A stretch of DNA of 64,000 nucleotides from Methylobacterium sp. NMS14P. GTDB lineage: Bacteria; Pseudomonadota; Alphaproteobacteria; Rhizobiales; Beijerinckiaceae. The notes beneath the pieces are model-generated. The model did not search any database. It saw only the letters and a list, made by a program, of their open reading frames with translations, and had not been told where the DNA came from. The stretch covers positions 2,238,501 to 2,302,500 of the forward strand of contig NZ_CP087106.1 in the NCBI RefSeq assembly GCF_028583545.1, written 5' to 3'. A program made the position numbers and the translations under genes. This document shows, in pieces, positions 48,891-58,176 of this stretch (positions are counted from its first letter, which is position 1; each line of letters opens with the position of its first letter).

Positions 48891-49131
48891 ATGGGCACCA
48901 TCGTCGAGCGCGCGGAGGGCCGGGACGACGGGGTATCACGCCCAGATCGTCGTCAAAAGAGACGGCACGGTCGATCGCGAGATCCGGACTTCCAACCGGT
49001 GGGCGTCGGCCGCGGCCTGGGACAGTCGGCGCGATCGCGTTCGCGACACGCCCGCGCCCGCTGCATCGGGCCGAACCGGCTCCACCGGGCGCCGGGGGAG
49101 GCCTCCCACCCGCCTCCGGCCACGGCTCTAA
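48891..49131 (+). pseudogene. Decayed tyrosine integrase N-terminus
   Basis: The ATG at 48891 has GAGG 6 nt upstream and opens MGTIVERAEGRDDG, a usual integrase N-terminus. Near 48938 the frame shifts, and the new frame reads TTGYHAQIVVKRDGTVDREI then RTSNRWASAAAWDSRRDR, the arm-binding beta sheet and first helix of phage integrases. After about 49050 similarity fades and a stop follows at 49131. The catalytic domain (RHRY) is absent. Order PrtN then integrase is normal, supporting the identity. Confidence 0.55.
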
Positions 49132-49218
49132 ACGCGCCGTTAACCAAGATCAGTGATTTCCCGGATCATTGGTAGCGTCGCGCGGGCTGCACCTGCCGCC
49201 GCTCAAGGATGGCACACC

Positions 49219-50082
49219 ATGCGGCTGATCGTCGGCACATTGATCGTCTTCGCCTGCGTCTTCGGCAGCTACGCGGCGATGGGCGGCCATCTGCTGGTCC
49301 TCTGGCAGCCGTTCGAGTTCGTCATCATCCTCGGCGCAGCGATCGGCGCCTTCGTCATCGGCAACACCGGGCCGGTGCTCAAGGCCGTGCCCGCCATGCT
49401 GGGCACGCTCGTGAAGGGCCCCAAGTACAACCAGCAATCCTATGTCGAGCTGCTGGGAATGCAGTATTCGTTGTTCAAGCTCGCGAAGCAGAAGGGTTCG
49501 ATGGCGCTCGAGCCGCACATCGAGGATCCGGGCGAGTCGACGCTGTTCAACGCCTTCCCGACCTTCGCGGCGAACCATCACGCGGTCGAGTTCGTCTGCG
49601 ACTACATGCGGATGGTGACGCTGGGCGCCAACAACGTCCACGAGATCGACGCGCTCATGGACGAGGAGCTGGAGACGCACCACCAGGAGCAGGAGCGCGT
49701 CGTCTCGGCCATGCAGTCGCTCGCCGACGGGACGCCGGCGCTCGGCATCGTCGCCGCCGTGCTCGGCGTGATCAAGACGATGGGCGCGATCAAGGAGCCG
49801 CCGGAGGTGCTGGGACACCTGATCGGCGGCGCGCTCGTCGGCACCTTCTTCGGCGTCTTCGTCGCCTACGGCTTCTTCGGGCCCATGGCGCAGTCGCTCA
49901 AGAGCCTCTTCGAGGCCGAGTCCAAATACTACCTCTCACTCAAGGCGGGTCTGCTCGCCCACATCGCCGGCCAGCCCCCGGTGATGGCGGTCGAGTTCGC
50001 CCGCAAGTCCCTGATGAGCGACGTCCGCCCGACCTTCAACGAGGTGGAGGCGGCGACCGCCGCTCTGCCCGCCCAGAGCTGA
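49219..50082 (+). CDS. motA: Flagellar motor stator protein MotA
   Basis: 287 aa from the ATG at 49219 (AGGA 9 nt upstream; the open frame extends to 49153). IVGTLIVFACVFGSYAAMGG and VIILGAAIGAFVIGNTGPV are TM1-2, and GTPALGIVAAVLGVIKTMGA and GALVGTFFGVFVAYGFFGPM are TM3-4. The cytoplasmic loop has conserved charged residues that touch FliG. It is the first gene of the motAB pair. Confidence 0.95.
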   Translation: MRLIVGTLIVFACVFGSYAAMGGHLLVLWQPFEFVIILGAAIGAFVIGNTGPVLKAVPAMLGTLVKGPKYNQQSYVELLGMQYSLFKLAKQKGSMALEPHIEDPGESTLFNAFPTFAANHHAVEFVCDYMRMVTLGANNVHEIDALMDEELETHHQEQERVVSAMQSLADGTPALGIVAAVLGVIKTMGAIKEPPEVLGHLIGGALVGTFFGVFVAYGFFGPMAQSLKSLFEAESKYYLSLKAGLLAHIAGQPPVMAVEFARKSLMSDVRPTFNEVEAATAALPAQS

Positions 50083-50104
50083 CCCGAGATCCGGCAGGGA
50101 TTCG

Positions 50105-50965
50105 ATGACCACGATCATCATCAAGAAGGTCAAGAAGGCCGCCCACGCCCACCACGGCGGGGCCTGGAAGATCGCCTACGCGGACTTCGTGACCGCCATG
50201 ATGGCGTTCTTCCTGCTGATGTGGCTGATCAGCATGACGACGCAGGAGCAGAAGATCGGTCTGGCGGAATACTTCTCGCCGGCGGCCCTGAGCCCTGCAA
50301 CCAGCGGCGCTGGCGGCATCCTGTACGGCACCGCCCTGGACACCGCGGGCAACAAGCCGTCCACGCCGCGCGACGCGGAGCGGGGCTCCGCCGAGCGGGA
50401 GGTCACGTCGCGCCCGACCAGTCCCGGCCGCGCCAGCGATGTCGAGGCCAGCCGCCCGGTCGCCAGCGTGGAGGCCAACTGGAGCGCCATAGCCAGCCTC
50501 CGGCAGGCGCTCCAGACGATGCCCGACATCGCCGAGCTGTCAAAGAACATCGTGATCGAGCAGACCAAGGAGGGCGTGAACGTGTCCCTCGTGGACCAGG
50601 ACGGCCGCTCCATGTTCCGCGAGGGCTCCGTCGAGCCCTATGAGCGCACCCGTCGCGTGCTGGAGGCGCTCGCGCCCGCCCTGCGCCGGATGCCCAACCG
50701 CCTGTCCATCACCGGCTACACGGCCGTCGCGCGCCCGGGCTCGACGCGGGCCGGCGAACCCTGGAACCTCTCCGCCGGGCGCGCGCTCGCCGTGCGCGAG
50801 ATCCTGTCGGGTGCCGGGGTTCCCAACGACAACTTCTCCTCCGTGTCGGGGCGCGGCGACACCGAACCGGTTTTCCCCGACAATCCCTACCTCGCGCCGA
50901 ACCGACGGGTGACGGTCACGCTGCTCAATGCGAGCCCGCCGGTGCCCCCGAACCTCCTTCGCTGA
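50105..50965 (+). CDS. motB: Flagellar motor stator protein MotB
   Basis: 286 aa. AYADFVTAMMAFFLLMWLIS is the single TM with the proton-carrying Asp27. An unstructured periplasmic linker with Ser/Arg/Pro follows, then the OmpA-type peptidoglycan-binding domain (NRLSITGYTAVARPG, LSAGRALAVREILSGAGVPN, VSGRGDTEPVF). 22 nt after motA. Confidence 0.95.
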   Translation: MTTIIIKKVKKAAHAHHGGAWKIAYADFVTAMMAFFLLMWLISMTTQEQKIGLAEYFSPAALSPATSGAGGILYGTALDTAGNKPSTPRDAERGSAEREVTSRPTSPGRASDVEASRPVASVEANWSAIASLRQALQTMPDIAELSKNIVIEQTKEGVNVSLVDQDGRSMFREGSVEPYERTRRVLEALAPALRRMPNRLSITGYTAVARPGSTRAGEPWNLSAGRALAVREILSGAGVPNDNFSSVSGRGDTEPVFPDNPYLAPNRRVTVTLLNASPPVPPNLLR

Positions 50966-52045
50966 CGACGGGACGCCTCGCCGCCTGAGACGACGGGCAA
51001 ACCGCGTCGGTGCCGCCCGTCGGGTCATCGTGGCGCATCGCGTGCCTCGCGCAGGACTACGAGCCGCCCCGTCGCTCCTGTCGCGCGTGGTCGAGGCGGA
51101 GCGGGCGGCCTGCGCGCAGGCCGAGCGTGCCCGCGCCGCGCTGAGGCGGCCGGCTCACGACGCGGCGCGGCAAGCTCGCGGCGCCCGCGAGCGGCACCGC
51201 GAGGATCGAGCCCGCCGGACCCGGAGCCTTCGAGACGAGCCGTCCCGACGTGACCTGGTCGAACCCCGGGCATCGTTTCGCCTCGCGGCTTGAGGAATAG
51301 GTCACGCGTGCCGGACCTGCGGCCTGCCGGGTCAGGGATCTCGCCAGCACGATGATGCAGAGCGCCCCGTCCGGGCACGCGGTCGGACAGGCGCGGCCTC
51401 GCTGATCGCGGCCGCGGTGACATGGCCCTTCAGCAAGATTGACCGCGGGCGAACGCGCCGGTCGAGCCTGCGCGCGCGGATTCGCGAGAGCGCGCGTCCG
51501 CGAGCCATCCCGCGCGGCTCGTGGATGATCCGCTCGCCCGCGGCCGTCAGACCCTCGCGCATCGGCCGGGAGCGATGCCGCGCAGGTTCCGCGCTCTCGA
51601 CCCCAGCGCCTGGAGCCCGGCCAGCGAGACCCCGGCCGCCTCCCGGGCCTCGGCGCCGTCGACCCGGCACAGCCGGTGCGCGCAGGCCACCGGATCGGTC
51701 GGGTCTCACGCGCCGAACATCGCCGCCGGGCAGCCGTCCTCGCGCGGGCGGATCGCCGCGCCGGTGATGGTCCACTGATCGACGGCGAGGACCCGGCCGT
51801 CGACAGGGCCGCGCGGCGATGGCGGGCCGTGCGCCGGCCCGGAGGGGCGCCTGACCCGGCAGGATGTCCGTCCGCCGCGACAGGTCTTCTCCGCCGCGAT
51901 CAGGATGAAGCATATCTCATATGTTCGGCCGGCATGGAATAATTCCAATGTACGGCAGATGATGGTCCGGTGCGGCGCCGAAGGACAGTTGATTCTATCC
52001 GCGGTCTGAGGCGGATGATTTATTTCATGTGTGGAGATATTTGAA
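50966..52045. other. 1.1-kb intergenic region between motB and chemoreceptor
   Basis: I find no convincing gene. Several overlapping ORFs are Arg/Pro-rich shadows; the best (51706-51948, minus, 80 aa) starts MELFHAGRTYEICFILI and ends VDQWTITGAAIRPREDG, and may be a decayed small gene. A perfect 13-bp palindrome, TGGAATAATTCCA (51935-51947), and AT-richer DNA from 51901 lie upstream of the chemoreceptor and probably hold its promoter. Confidence 0.5.
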
Positions 52046-53719
52046 ATGACGATCGGTAAGAGGATATTTTATCTCATCAGCGGTATCTTGCTGGCTTTCG
52101 TATCGATCGTGGGCGTTCAGATCTCGTCCGTCGGCGCGGTGATGATGGATGGCCGCAAGGCCGCCATCCGCGCCCAGGTCGAGTCGGCGCACGGCATCGT
52201 GGCGGCGTTCGCCCAGCAGGCGGAGGCCGGCGCCATCACGGCCGACGAGGCGCGGCGGCGCGCCGCGGAGGCGCTGCGGGCGATGCGCTACAACGGCGGC
52301 GACTACGTCTTCGTCTACAGCTCGGCCCCGGGCAATATCGGTCGCAACGTCGTCCATCCCGATCCCAAGATCGAGGGCACGCGGTCCCGCGACGACGCGA
52401 CGATGAAGAAGACCTTCGTCTGGACGATGATCCGGCACGGCCAGGAGGGCGGCGGCTTCACCGAGTACCGCTGGGCCCGCCTCGGCGAGACCGAGCCCGC
52501 CCCGAAGGTCGCCTACTCGCTCGCCTACGAGCCCTGGCAATGGGTCATCAACTCGGCCCTGTACGTGGACGACATCCACGCCATGGACCGGGCGCGGATG
52601 GTCACCACCCTGCTCTGGCTGACACCCCTCGCGATCGGGATCGGGCTGGTCGGGTTCCTGCTGGCGCGCAGCATCACGCGACCCCTGAGCGCCTTCACGG
52701 CGGCCCTGCGCCGTCTCGCCGACGGCGCGACGGACGCCGACATTCCGGGACTCGGTCGGCGCGACGAGATCGGCCACATGGCCGAGGCCGCCGGCGTGTT
52801 CCGGGACAGCATGATCCAGGCCCGGACCTTGTCGACCGAGCAGCGCGCCGAGCAGGAGCGCCGGCAGGAGCGCGCCCAGTGGATGGAGACGGTGACCCGC
52901 AGCTTCGACGCCGAGGCGAGCCAGCTCCTGGCGCGGGTCGATACCGCCGCGGCCGGCATGCGGGAGGCCTGCCGGGCGATGGCCGACACCGCCGCGCAGG
53001 CCTCGCGGCAGGCGGGCTCGGCGGCCGGGGCGGCGCAGCAGGCGGCGGCCAACGTGCAGACGGTGGCGGCGGCCACCGAGGAGCTGTCCGCCTCGATCGG
53101 CGAGATCGGTGGGCAGGTCACCAAGTCGGCCGCGATCGCCGGTCAGGCGGTGACCGAGGCCGAGCGGACCGACCGGCAGATCCGCGGCCTCGCCGGAGCG
53201 GCGGAGAGGATCGGGGAGGTCGTGCGGATCATCTCGGCGATCGCCGAGCAGACCAACCTGCTGGCCCTGAACGCCACGATCGAGGCGGCGCGGGCGGGCG
53301 AGTCGGGACGCGGCTTCGCCGTGGTCGCCGCCGAGGTGAAGGGCTTGGCCGGGCAGACCGCGAAGGCCACCGAGGAGATCACCGCGCAGGTCGCGGCGAT
53401 CCAGGGCGAGACGACGGAGGCGGTCGGGGCGGTCCACTCGATCGGCCGGACCGTCGACACGATGAACGCGATCGCCAGCGCGATCGCGGCGGCCGTCGAG
53501 CAGCAGCGGTTCGCCACCGGGCACATCTCGCAGAACATCGACGCGGCCGCCCGGGGGACCGACGCGGTGAGCCAGAACGTGGTCTCGGCCTCGTCGGCCG
53601 CGGAGGCGACGCACCGCGTGGCCGGGGAGGTCGGCGCGGCCGCGGGCGACGTCTGCCGCAGCGCCGAGGCCCTGCGCGCCGAGGTGATGCGCTTCCTGGT
53701 CGAGATGCGCGCCGCCTGA
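52046..53719 (+). CDS. Methyl-accepting chemotaxis protein with Cache domain
   Basis: 557 aa from the ATG at 52046 (GGAG 9 nt upstream; an in-frame ATG at 52031 is possible). TM1, a single Cache-type periplasmic domain ([38 protein letters not shown]), TM2 ([19 protein letters not shown]), HAMP, then the signalling tip with [20 protein letters not shown] and [19 protein letters not shown]. It senses small molecules and signals to CheA; it follows the motor genes. Confidence 0.93.
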   Translation: MTIGKRIFYLISGILLAFVSIVGVQISSVGAVMMDGRKAAIRAQVESAHGIVAAFAQQAEAGAITADEARRRAAEALRAMRYNGGDYVFVYSSAPGNIGRNVVHPDPKIEGTRSRDDATMKKTFVWTMIRHGQEGGGFTEYRWARLGETEPAPKVAYSLAYEPWQWVINSALYVDDIHAMDRARMVTTLLWLTPLAIGIGLVGFLLARSITRPLSAFTAALRRLADGATDADIPGLGRRDEIGHMAEAAGVFRDSMIQARTLSTEQRAEQERRQERAQWMETVTRSFDAEASQLLARVDTAAAGMREACRAMADTAAQASRQAGSAAGAAQQAAANVQTVAAATEELSASIGEIGGQVTKSAAIAGQAVTEAERTDRQIRGLAGAAERIGEVVRIISAIAEQTNLLALNATIEAARAGESGRGFAVVAAEVKGLAGQTAKATEEITAQVAAIQGETTEAVGAVHSIGRTVDTMNAIASAIAAAVEQQRFATGHISQNIDAAARGTDAVSQNVVSASSAAEATHRVAGEVGAAAGDVCRSAEALRAEVMRFLVEMRAA

Positions 53720-53734
53720 GCGCGCCGTCGCGCG

Positions 53735-53778
53735 GACGGGCGCAGCCCTGGCGAGCGCAGCCCTGGCGGGCGCCCGTC
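53735..53778. terminator. Possible bidirectional terminator
   Basis: GACGGGCG (53735-53742) pairs with CGCCCGTC (53771-53778) around a 28-nt loop holding two copies of GCGCAGCCCTGGCG. It lies between the converging chemoreceptor and oxidoreductase genes. There is no T-run, so it may act through stem strength only. Confidence 0.4.
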
Positions 53779-53802
53779 AGCGCGGCGCGTCGGAGAGGCG
53801 CG

Positions 53803-54678
53803 TCAGAACACCGGCATGGCCCCGGCCACCGTGACGAGCGCGCCCGACGTGTAGCTGCTCTCCTCGGAGGCCAGCATCACGTAGGCCGAGGCGAGTTCGG
53901 CCGGTTGTCCGGGCCGGCCGAACGGCACCTGGCTGCCGAAGGATTTCACCGAATCCTGGCTCATCCCGGAGGGGATGAACGGCGTCCAGATCGGCCCGGG
54001 CAGCACGCCGTTCACGCGCACGCCCTTGTCGGCGAGCAGCTGGGCGAGGCTGAGCACCATGTTGCTCAGGGCGCCCTTGGTGGCGCTGTAGGCGAGGAGC
54101 GACGGCATCGGGTGCTTGGAGTTCACCGAGGAGGTGAAGATCACCGAGGCGCCGGGCTTCAGATGGGCGAGCGCCGCCTTGGTCACGTAGAACGCGCCGA
54201 ACACGTTGGTGCGGAAATGGTCCTCGAACACCGTGTCGTCGATCTTGGCGAGGTCCTCGTTCGGCTGCTGGAACGCGCCGTTGTTGACCAGCACGTCGAG
54301 GCGCCCGAACGTCTCCACCGTGCGGGCGACGATCTGGCGGCCGTAGGCCGCGTCCTTGAGGTCGCCCGGCAGGAGCAGCGCCCGCCGTCCGGCCTTCTCG
54401 ACCCACTGGGCGACCGCCTCCGCGTCGGCCTGCTCGTCGGGCAGGTAGGAGATGGCGATGTCGGCCCCTTCGCGGGCGAAGGCGATGGCGACCGCGCGGC
54501 CGATGCCGGAATCGCCGCCGGTGATCAGCGCCGCCTGGCCGGTCAGCTTGCCCGAACCCTTGTAGCTCGCCTCGCCGTGGTCGGGTTCCGGCTCCATGCG
54601 GCCGGTCTTGCCGGGGAAGCTCTGGGGCTGCGCCGCGAAGGGCGGGCGGGGATATTTGTGCAGCGGATCCGTGGTCAC
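53803..54678 (-). CDS. Short-chain dehydrogenase/reductase
   Basis: 291 aa from a GTG at 54678 with GGAG 7 nt upstream. TGGDSGIGRA (residues 53-62) is the NAD(P) motif; NNGAFQQ, SSVNS and YSATKGA complete the catalytic Ser-Tyr-Lys set. The N-terminal 40-residue extension (FAAQPQSFPGKTGRMEPEPD) is that of the YhdG/GsiB-type stress SDRs. Substrate unknown. Confidence 0.9.
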   Translation of the reverse strand: MTTDPLHKYPRPPFAAQPQSFPGKTGRMEPEPDHGEASYKGSGKLTGQAALITGGDSGIGRAVAIAFAREGADIAISYLPDEQADAEAVAQWVEKAGRRALLLPGDLKDAAYGRQIVARTVETFGRLDVLVNNGAFQQPNEDLAKIDDTVFEDHFRTNVFGAFYVTKAALAHLKPGASVIFTSSVNSKHPMPSLLAYSATKGALSNMVLSLAQLLADKGVRVNGVLPGPIWTPFIPSGMSQDSVKSFGSQVPFGRPGQPAELASAYVMLASEESSYTSGALVTVAGAMPVF

Positions 54679-54873
54679 GCGTCGTCTCCGATGGGGATGC
54701 CGGTCCAACCGCACGGCATCCCGGGTGTTCCGATGCCCCGGCGCCGCGCCCCGCCCGGCACAGTCCCGTTCGAGGCGGCTTCCGTCGCGGGCAACACGAA
54801 CCCGTGTGCCGACGACGGGCCGACACAGGTCAGCAACAGCCGTTCGCCACTCTGGCCGCGAGGAGGTCCCGCC

Positions 54874-54993
54874 ATGATCGACGTACAGCCGGAGGACCGG
54901 GCCGCCCGCGTGATCGACCGCGTCCTGCTCTGCGCGGCGATGCTCTCACTCACCTTCGGACTGGCCACGGGCCTGTGGGGTCTGCTGCAGTGA
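54874..54993 (+). CDS. 39-aa membrane peptide
   Basis: Strong AGGAGG 7 nt upstream. A polar start (VQPEDRAARVIDRVL) then a hydrophobic helix (LCAAMLSLTFGLATGLWGLL). Its stop overlaps the next start. Confidence 0.55.
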   Translation: MIDVQPEDRAARVIDRVLLCAAMLSLTFGLATGLWGLLQ

Positions 54994-55160
54994 GCCGGCC
55001 CCGGGACTCGGACCCTGCACGGGGATCGGGGACGCGGATCATGATCCGGTCCGGCCGCGCGTCCGCGCGGCGGTCCGGACGCGACTACACCGCCGTGGCG
55101 TTGATCGGAGCGGGGCTGACGGTGCTCGCGCTTGCGCTGCTGGTGGTCGGTATCCCGTGA
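54990..55160 (+). CDS. 56-aa membrane peptide
   Basis: GTG overlapping the previous stop. A basic stretch is followed by one C-terminal transmembrane helix (YTAVALIGAGLTVLALALLV). Coupled to the gene before it; together they may form a small membrane pair of unknown role. Confidence 0.45.
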   Translation: MSRPRDSDPARGSGTRIMIRSGRASARRSGRDYTAVALIGAGLTVLALALLVVGIP

Positions 55161-55173
55161 GCGGTCGCCGGCG

Positions 55174-55389
55174 ATGCTGCTGAATCGCGCCGTCGTCGCC
55201 GCGCTGATCGCCGCGGTCGCGGCGTTCCTGCTGTACCTGGCGGCCCTCGCCCGCGCGGCGCTGTCACCCAACGAGCCCTACGCGGCCAGCATCGGCCTCA
55301 CCCTCGACCAGTGCGTGGCCGCCCAGGACAGCCTGTCCGACGCGGAGGCGCGCCTCTACTGCCGCAGGCCCGTGCCGAAGCGCCTGTGA
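55174..55389 (+). CDS. Small secreted or membrane-anchored protein
   Basis: 71 aa. N-terminal helix (AVVAALIAAVAAFLLYLAAL) then a polar domain with two Cys (LDQCVAAQDSLSDAEARLYC). The pattern suggests a signal anchor. Unknown function. Confidence 0.5.
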   Translation: MLLNRAVVAALIAAVAAFLLYLAALARAALSPNEPYAASIGLTLDQCVAAQDSLSDAEARLYCRRPVPKRL

Positions 55390-55553
55390 CCGGGAGGTCT
55401 GCCGCTCTCCCGAAGGCCGCGCGTGATTTTTCCTGACATACCGCGTGACGACATGGTGATTGTCCGCGCGGCGCCCGGGACCTAGACGTCGGAGCACCGG
55501 CCGGGTCTGTCGCCGAGCCGGTTCGCAGGAAAGCGCACGGAAGGCCCGGCACC

Positions 55554-55979
55554 ATGGCGGACGACGCGACGATCCGGTCCGGCCGCTGCCATTGCGGGGC
55601 CGTGCGCTTCGAGGCGGCCCTCAGCGAGGATCTCGCGTCGATCCGCCGTTGCACCTGCTCCTACTGCCGCATGCGCGGCGCCGTCGTCGTCATGGCGCGG
55701 CCGGGCGGGGTCAGGATCCTGCAGGGCGCGGAGGCGCTGACGACCTACCGGTTCCATACCGGGGCGGCGCAGCACTTCTTCTGTTCCCGCTGCGGCGTCT
55801 ACACGCATCATCAGCGGCGGTCGGACCCGAACGTCCACGCCGTCAACGTGGCCTGCCTGGACGGGGTCAGCCCCTTCGATTTCCCGGAGGTCCCGGTGAT
55901 GGACGGCGTCAATCACACGAACGATACCGGCCAGCCCACGCGGCGCGCCGGCACGCTGCGCTTCGTCCCCGCAGAGTGA
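55554..55979 (+). CDS. GFA/CENP-V family zinc protein
   Basis: 141 aa. Zinc-binding motifs GRCHCGAVRF, RRCTCSYCRMRGAV and FFCSRCGVYTHHQ define the glutathione-dependent formaldehyde-activating (GFA) fold; related members act on S-hydroxymethyl glutathione. Relevant to formaldehyde handling in a methylotroph, but many family members have other roles. Confidence 0.87.
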   Translation: MADDATIRSGRCHCGAVRFEAALSEDLASIRRCTCSYCRMRGAVVVMARPGGVRILQGAEALTTYRFHTGAAQHFFCSRCGVYTHHQRRSDPNVHAVNVACLDGVSPFDFPEVPVMDGVNHTNDTGQPTRRAGTLRFVPAE

Positions 55980-56107
55980 CGGCCGCGTGACGGCCGCGTG
56001 ACGGGGGTGGACCGTCCGCGGTCGGGGACCGGCGTGGGATCCCCGATCGGTCCCGCCCGACTGGCCCGGTCCCCGGGCGCCGCTCCGGACCGCGCCCGGC
56101 TCAGGCG

Positions 56108-56761
56108 CTAGTGATCGTGGCCGCAGCCGCAGCCGGGACCGTGCACGTGTCCGTGATCGTGGGCGTGATCATGGCCGTGCTTCTGGTGCCCGTGCTTCTG
56201 GTGCCCGTGCTCGTGATGATGCCCGTGATCGTGGCCGTGATCGTGGCTGTGACCATGGTCGTGCGCGTGATCGTGCGCGTGGTCGTGGTGGGCATGATGA
56301 TCGTGCCCGTGATCGTGCCCGCAGGTGCTGTGATCGTGGGCGGCCTGCTCGGGCCGGAAGGCGCGGGAGACCGGGGTCGCGACGCAGCCCTGCCCGCGCA
56401 CCAGCTCGGCCGCGGCGGGTGTCGCCGGCACGTAGAGCACGTCCGCGCCGATCTCGGCGTCCACGTGGCTGCCGCCGAGCTGCCAAGCCAGGCGCAGCAG
56501 GCGGGCCGGATTCTCGGCCCGCACCTCAAGGAGGTCCTCGGCGGCCGCCCGCACCGCGACGAGCCGGCCGTCGTCGAGGCGCAGGGCGTCGCCGTCCTCG
56601 AGCGCCGCGGCCTTGGTGAGCGCGACGTCGAAGCCGAGGCCGCCCTCGGCGACCAGCGAGCCCGCGACGGCATCCCGGGCCGCGCGGTCGAGGGTCACCG
56701 TGTCGGCGACGCGGTCGGCGCGGACCGCGGCCCGGCGGACGATCGTGGTGGCTGTCGGCAT
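56108..56761 (-). CDS. ureE: Urease accessory protein UreE with long His tail
   Basis: 217 aa from the ATG at 56761 with GAGG 5 nt upstream. Residues 1-70 are the UreE peptide-binding domain and 75-140 the metal domain (GGSHVDAEIGADVLYVP, the His being the nickel ligand). The C-terminal 75 residues are about half His with Asp/Gly (GHQKHGHQKHGHDHAH). Binds nickel for urease. No other urease gene is nearby. Confidence 0.85.
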   Translation of the reverse strand: MPTATTIVRRAAVRADRVADTVTLDRAARDAVAGSLVAEGGLGFDVALTKAAALEDGDALRLDDGRLVAVRAAAEDLLEVRAENPARLLRLAWQLGGSHVDAEIGADVLYVPATPAAAELVRGQGCVATPVSRAFRPEQAAHDHSTCGHDHGHDHHAHHDHAHDHAHDHGHSHDHGHDHGHHHEHGHQKHGHQKHGHDHAHDHGHVHGPGCGCGHDH

Positions 56762-57013
56762 GGGACCCTCGGACATGAGCCGGACTGGTGCCGGGCGTGG
56801 TGCCGGATAGGGCGTCGCGGCACCGCGGCCGGAGCGCCTCCGACCCGTGGCATAGGGCGAGACGGGAACCGGGCGCAACTCGTCTGGCAACTCGTCTCGC
56901 GGCCGATGGAACCTTAGCCGTATGGCCGACATTCCTTTCCTGCTAAGCTCGACCCGATCCGCAACGATCACGGCCACCGGCCGGACCGGATACACAAGGG
57001 AGTTCTGGGGACC

Positions 57014-57283
57014 ATGAAGAAGCTGACGGCCGCCGCCATCGCCACCATCGCCGCCCTCTCGCTCGCCGGCTGCAACACCCCGGAGGACCGGGCTCTGGGC
57101 GGTGCCGGCCTCGGCGCTCTGACCGGTGCGGCGATCGGCGCGGCGGCCACCGGCCGCGCGGGCGGTGCCCTGGCGGGTGCCGCGATCGGCGGCGCCGGCG
57201 GCGCCATCGTGGGCGCCTCGACCGCGCCGCGCTGCCCCTACGGCACCTATCGCGACGCCTACGGCAACGTCTACTGCCGCTGA
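57014..57283 (+). CDS. Glycine-zipper lipoprotein
   Basis: 89 aa. Lipobox LAGC near residue 19-22 after a signal peptide; a glycine-zipper stretch follows (GGAGLGALTGAAIGAAATGR, GGALAGAAIGGAGGAIVG), then PRCPYGTYRDAYGNVYCR. Outer-membrane lipoproteins of this type are common in alphaproteobacteria. Divergent from ureE. Confidence 0.8.
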   Translation: MKKLTAAAIATIAALSLAGCNTPEDRALGGAGLGALTGAAIGAAATGRAGGALAGAAIGGAGGAIVGASTAPRCPYGTYRDAYGNVYCR

Positions 57284-57435
57284 GCTGAAGGGGGCGGGCC
57301 GGGCGCGTCCCGGCCCTTCCTCGCGGCGTGCGGAGCGGCTATCCCGTCGCTCGGCCGGGCCCGTCCCGGCGCCGGAACCCCGCCGCCCCCGATGACAGAG
57401 CCGAGCCGAGGATCAGCGCCGGGACCGGTGGTCCC

Positions 57436-58176
57436 ATGAATCAGGCGACCAAGTCTCAGGGTGTCTGGGGCAAGCTCGGCGGCGCCGGATTCGGCCTCGC
57501 GATCGGCGGTCCGCTCGGGGCGCTGATCGGCGGGGTCGCGGGCCATTTCCTGCTCGACCGCGTCGGCGCGCCCTTCGGGCGGACGCCGCGCGACGTCGTG
57601 TTCACCACCGGACTCGTGGCGCTCGCCGCCAAGATGGCCAAGTCCGACGGCGTCGTGCTGCCCTCGGAGGTCGAGGCGTTCGGCCGGGTCGTGCAGGTGG
57701 AGCCGTCCGCGCGGGCGGGCGTCGAGCGCCTGTTCGACCTCGCCAAGAAGACCACGAACGGCTTCGAGGCCTACGCCCACCAGCTGGCGACGACCTTCGG
57801 CGACGAGCCGGCGCTCCTCGAGGACGTGCTCGACGGGCTGTTCCAGATCGCCGGCGCCGACGGGGCGCTGCACGAGGCCGAGGAGCGCTACCTGCGCGCG
57901 GTCTCGGGCATCTTCGGCTTCGACGAGGCGGCGTTCCGGCGCATCGCCGCGCGCCACGTGCGACTGCCGGACGACCCCTACGGCGTCCTCGGGCTCGACC
58001 GCGAGGCGGACGACGCCGCCGTGAGGGTCCGCCACCGGGCACTGGTGGTCGAGCACCACCCGGATCGGGCGCTCGCCCGCGGCCTGCCGACGGAGGCGGT
58101 CGCCATCGCCACGCGGCGGCTCGCCGCGATCAACGCGGCCTATGACCGGATCGCGCAGGAGCGCGGGCTGCGGTGA
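57436..58176 (+). CDS. TerB/DnaJ (DjlA-like) co-chaperone
   Basis: 246 aa. A Gly-rich N-terminal segment (LGGAGFGLAIGGPLGALIGG), a TerB-type helical domain (residues 60-150), and a C-terminal J domain with the HPD motif in VEHHPDRA. It should stimulate a DnaK. Overlaps the amidase gene by 4 nt. Confidence 0.85.
   Translation: MNQATKSQGVWGKLGGAGFGLAIGGPLGALIGGVAGHFLLDRVGAPFGRTPRDVVFTTGLVALAAKMAKSDGVVLPSEVEAFGRVVQVEPSARAGVERLFDLAKKTTNGFEAYAHQLATTFGDEPALLEDVLDGLFQIAGADGALHEAEERYLRAVSGIFGFDEAAFRRIAARHVRLPDDPYGVLGLDREADDAAVRVRHRALVVEHHPDRALARGLPTEAVAIATRRLAAINAAYDRIAQERGLR

Larger units (their letters stand above)
1..49131. mobile_element. Contractile-tailed prophage (left end outside window)
   Basis: Continuous phage gene content runs from tail fibre genes at the left window edge to a PrtN-like gene and an integrase remnant near 49.1 kb. 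Late genes are on the minus strand, the immunity region lies near 35.3-36.7 kb and the second early operon is on the plus strand. The set of DUF3383 sheath, DUF3277 tube, DUF2612, DUF1073 portal, DUF2213 and DUF2184 proteins defines a Mu/P2-distant myovirus. The host genes motA-motB begin at 49219, so the right boundary lies between 48631 and 49218. I could not identify the att repeat, which would need the left end. Confidence 0.93.

Noticed and set aside
51332..51913. 193-codon minus-strand ORF between motB and the chemoreceptor
   Set aside because: Arg/Pro/Gly-dominated, no ribosome site and no recognisable segment; treated as intergenic, possibly decayed DNA.
53740..53768. Two direct copies of a 14-bp sequence after the chemoreceptor gene
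   Set aside because: Too few copies for a CRISPR or VNTR call; explained as part of the terminator-like loop. No CRISPR array was seen anywhere in the window.
52540..54993. 817-codon plus-strand ORF across the chemoreceptor and SDR genes
   Set aside because: Shadow frame that crosses two genes of opposite orientation.
56170..56320. Short tandem repeats in the ureE 3' region
   Set aside because: They follow from codon repetition in the His-rich tail, not an independent repeat element.
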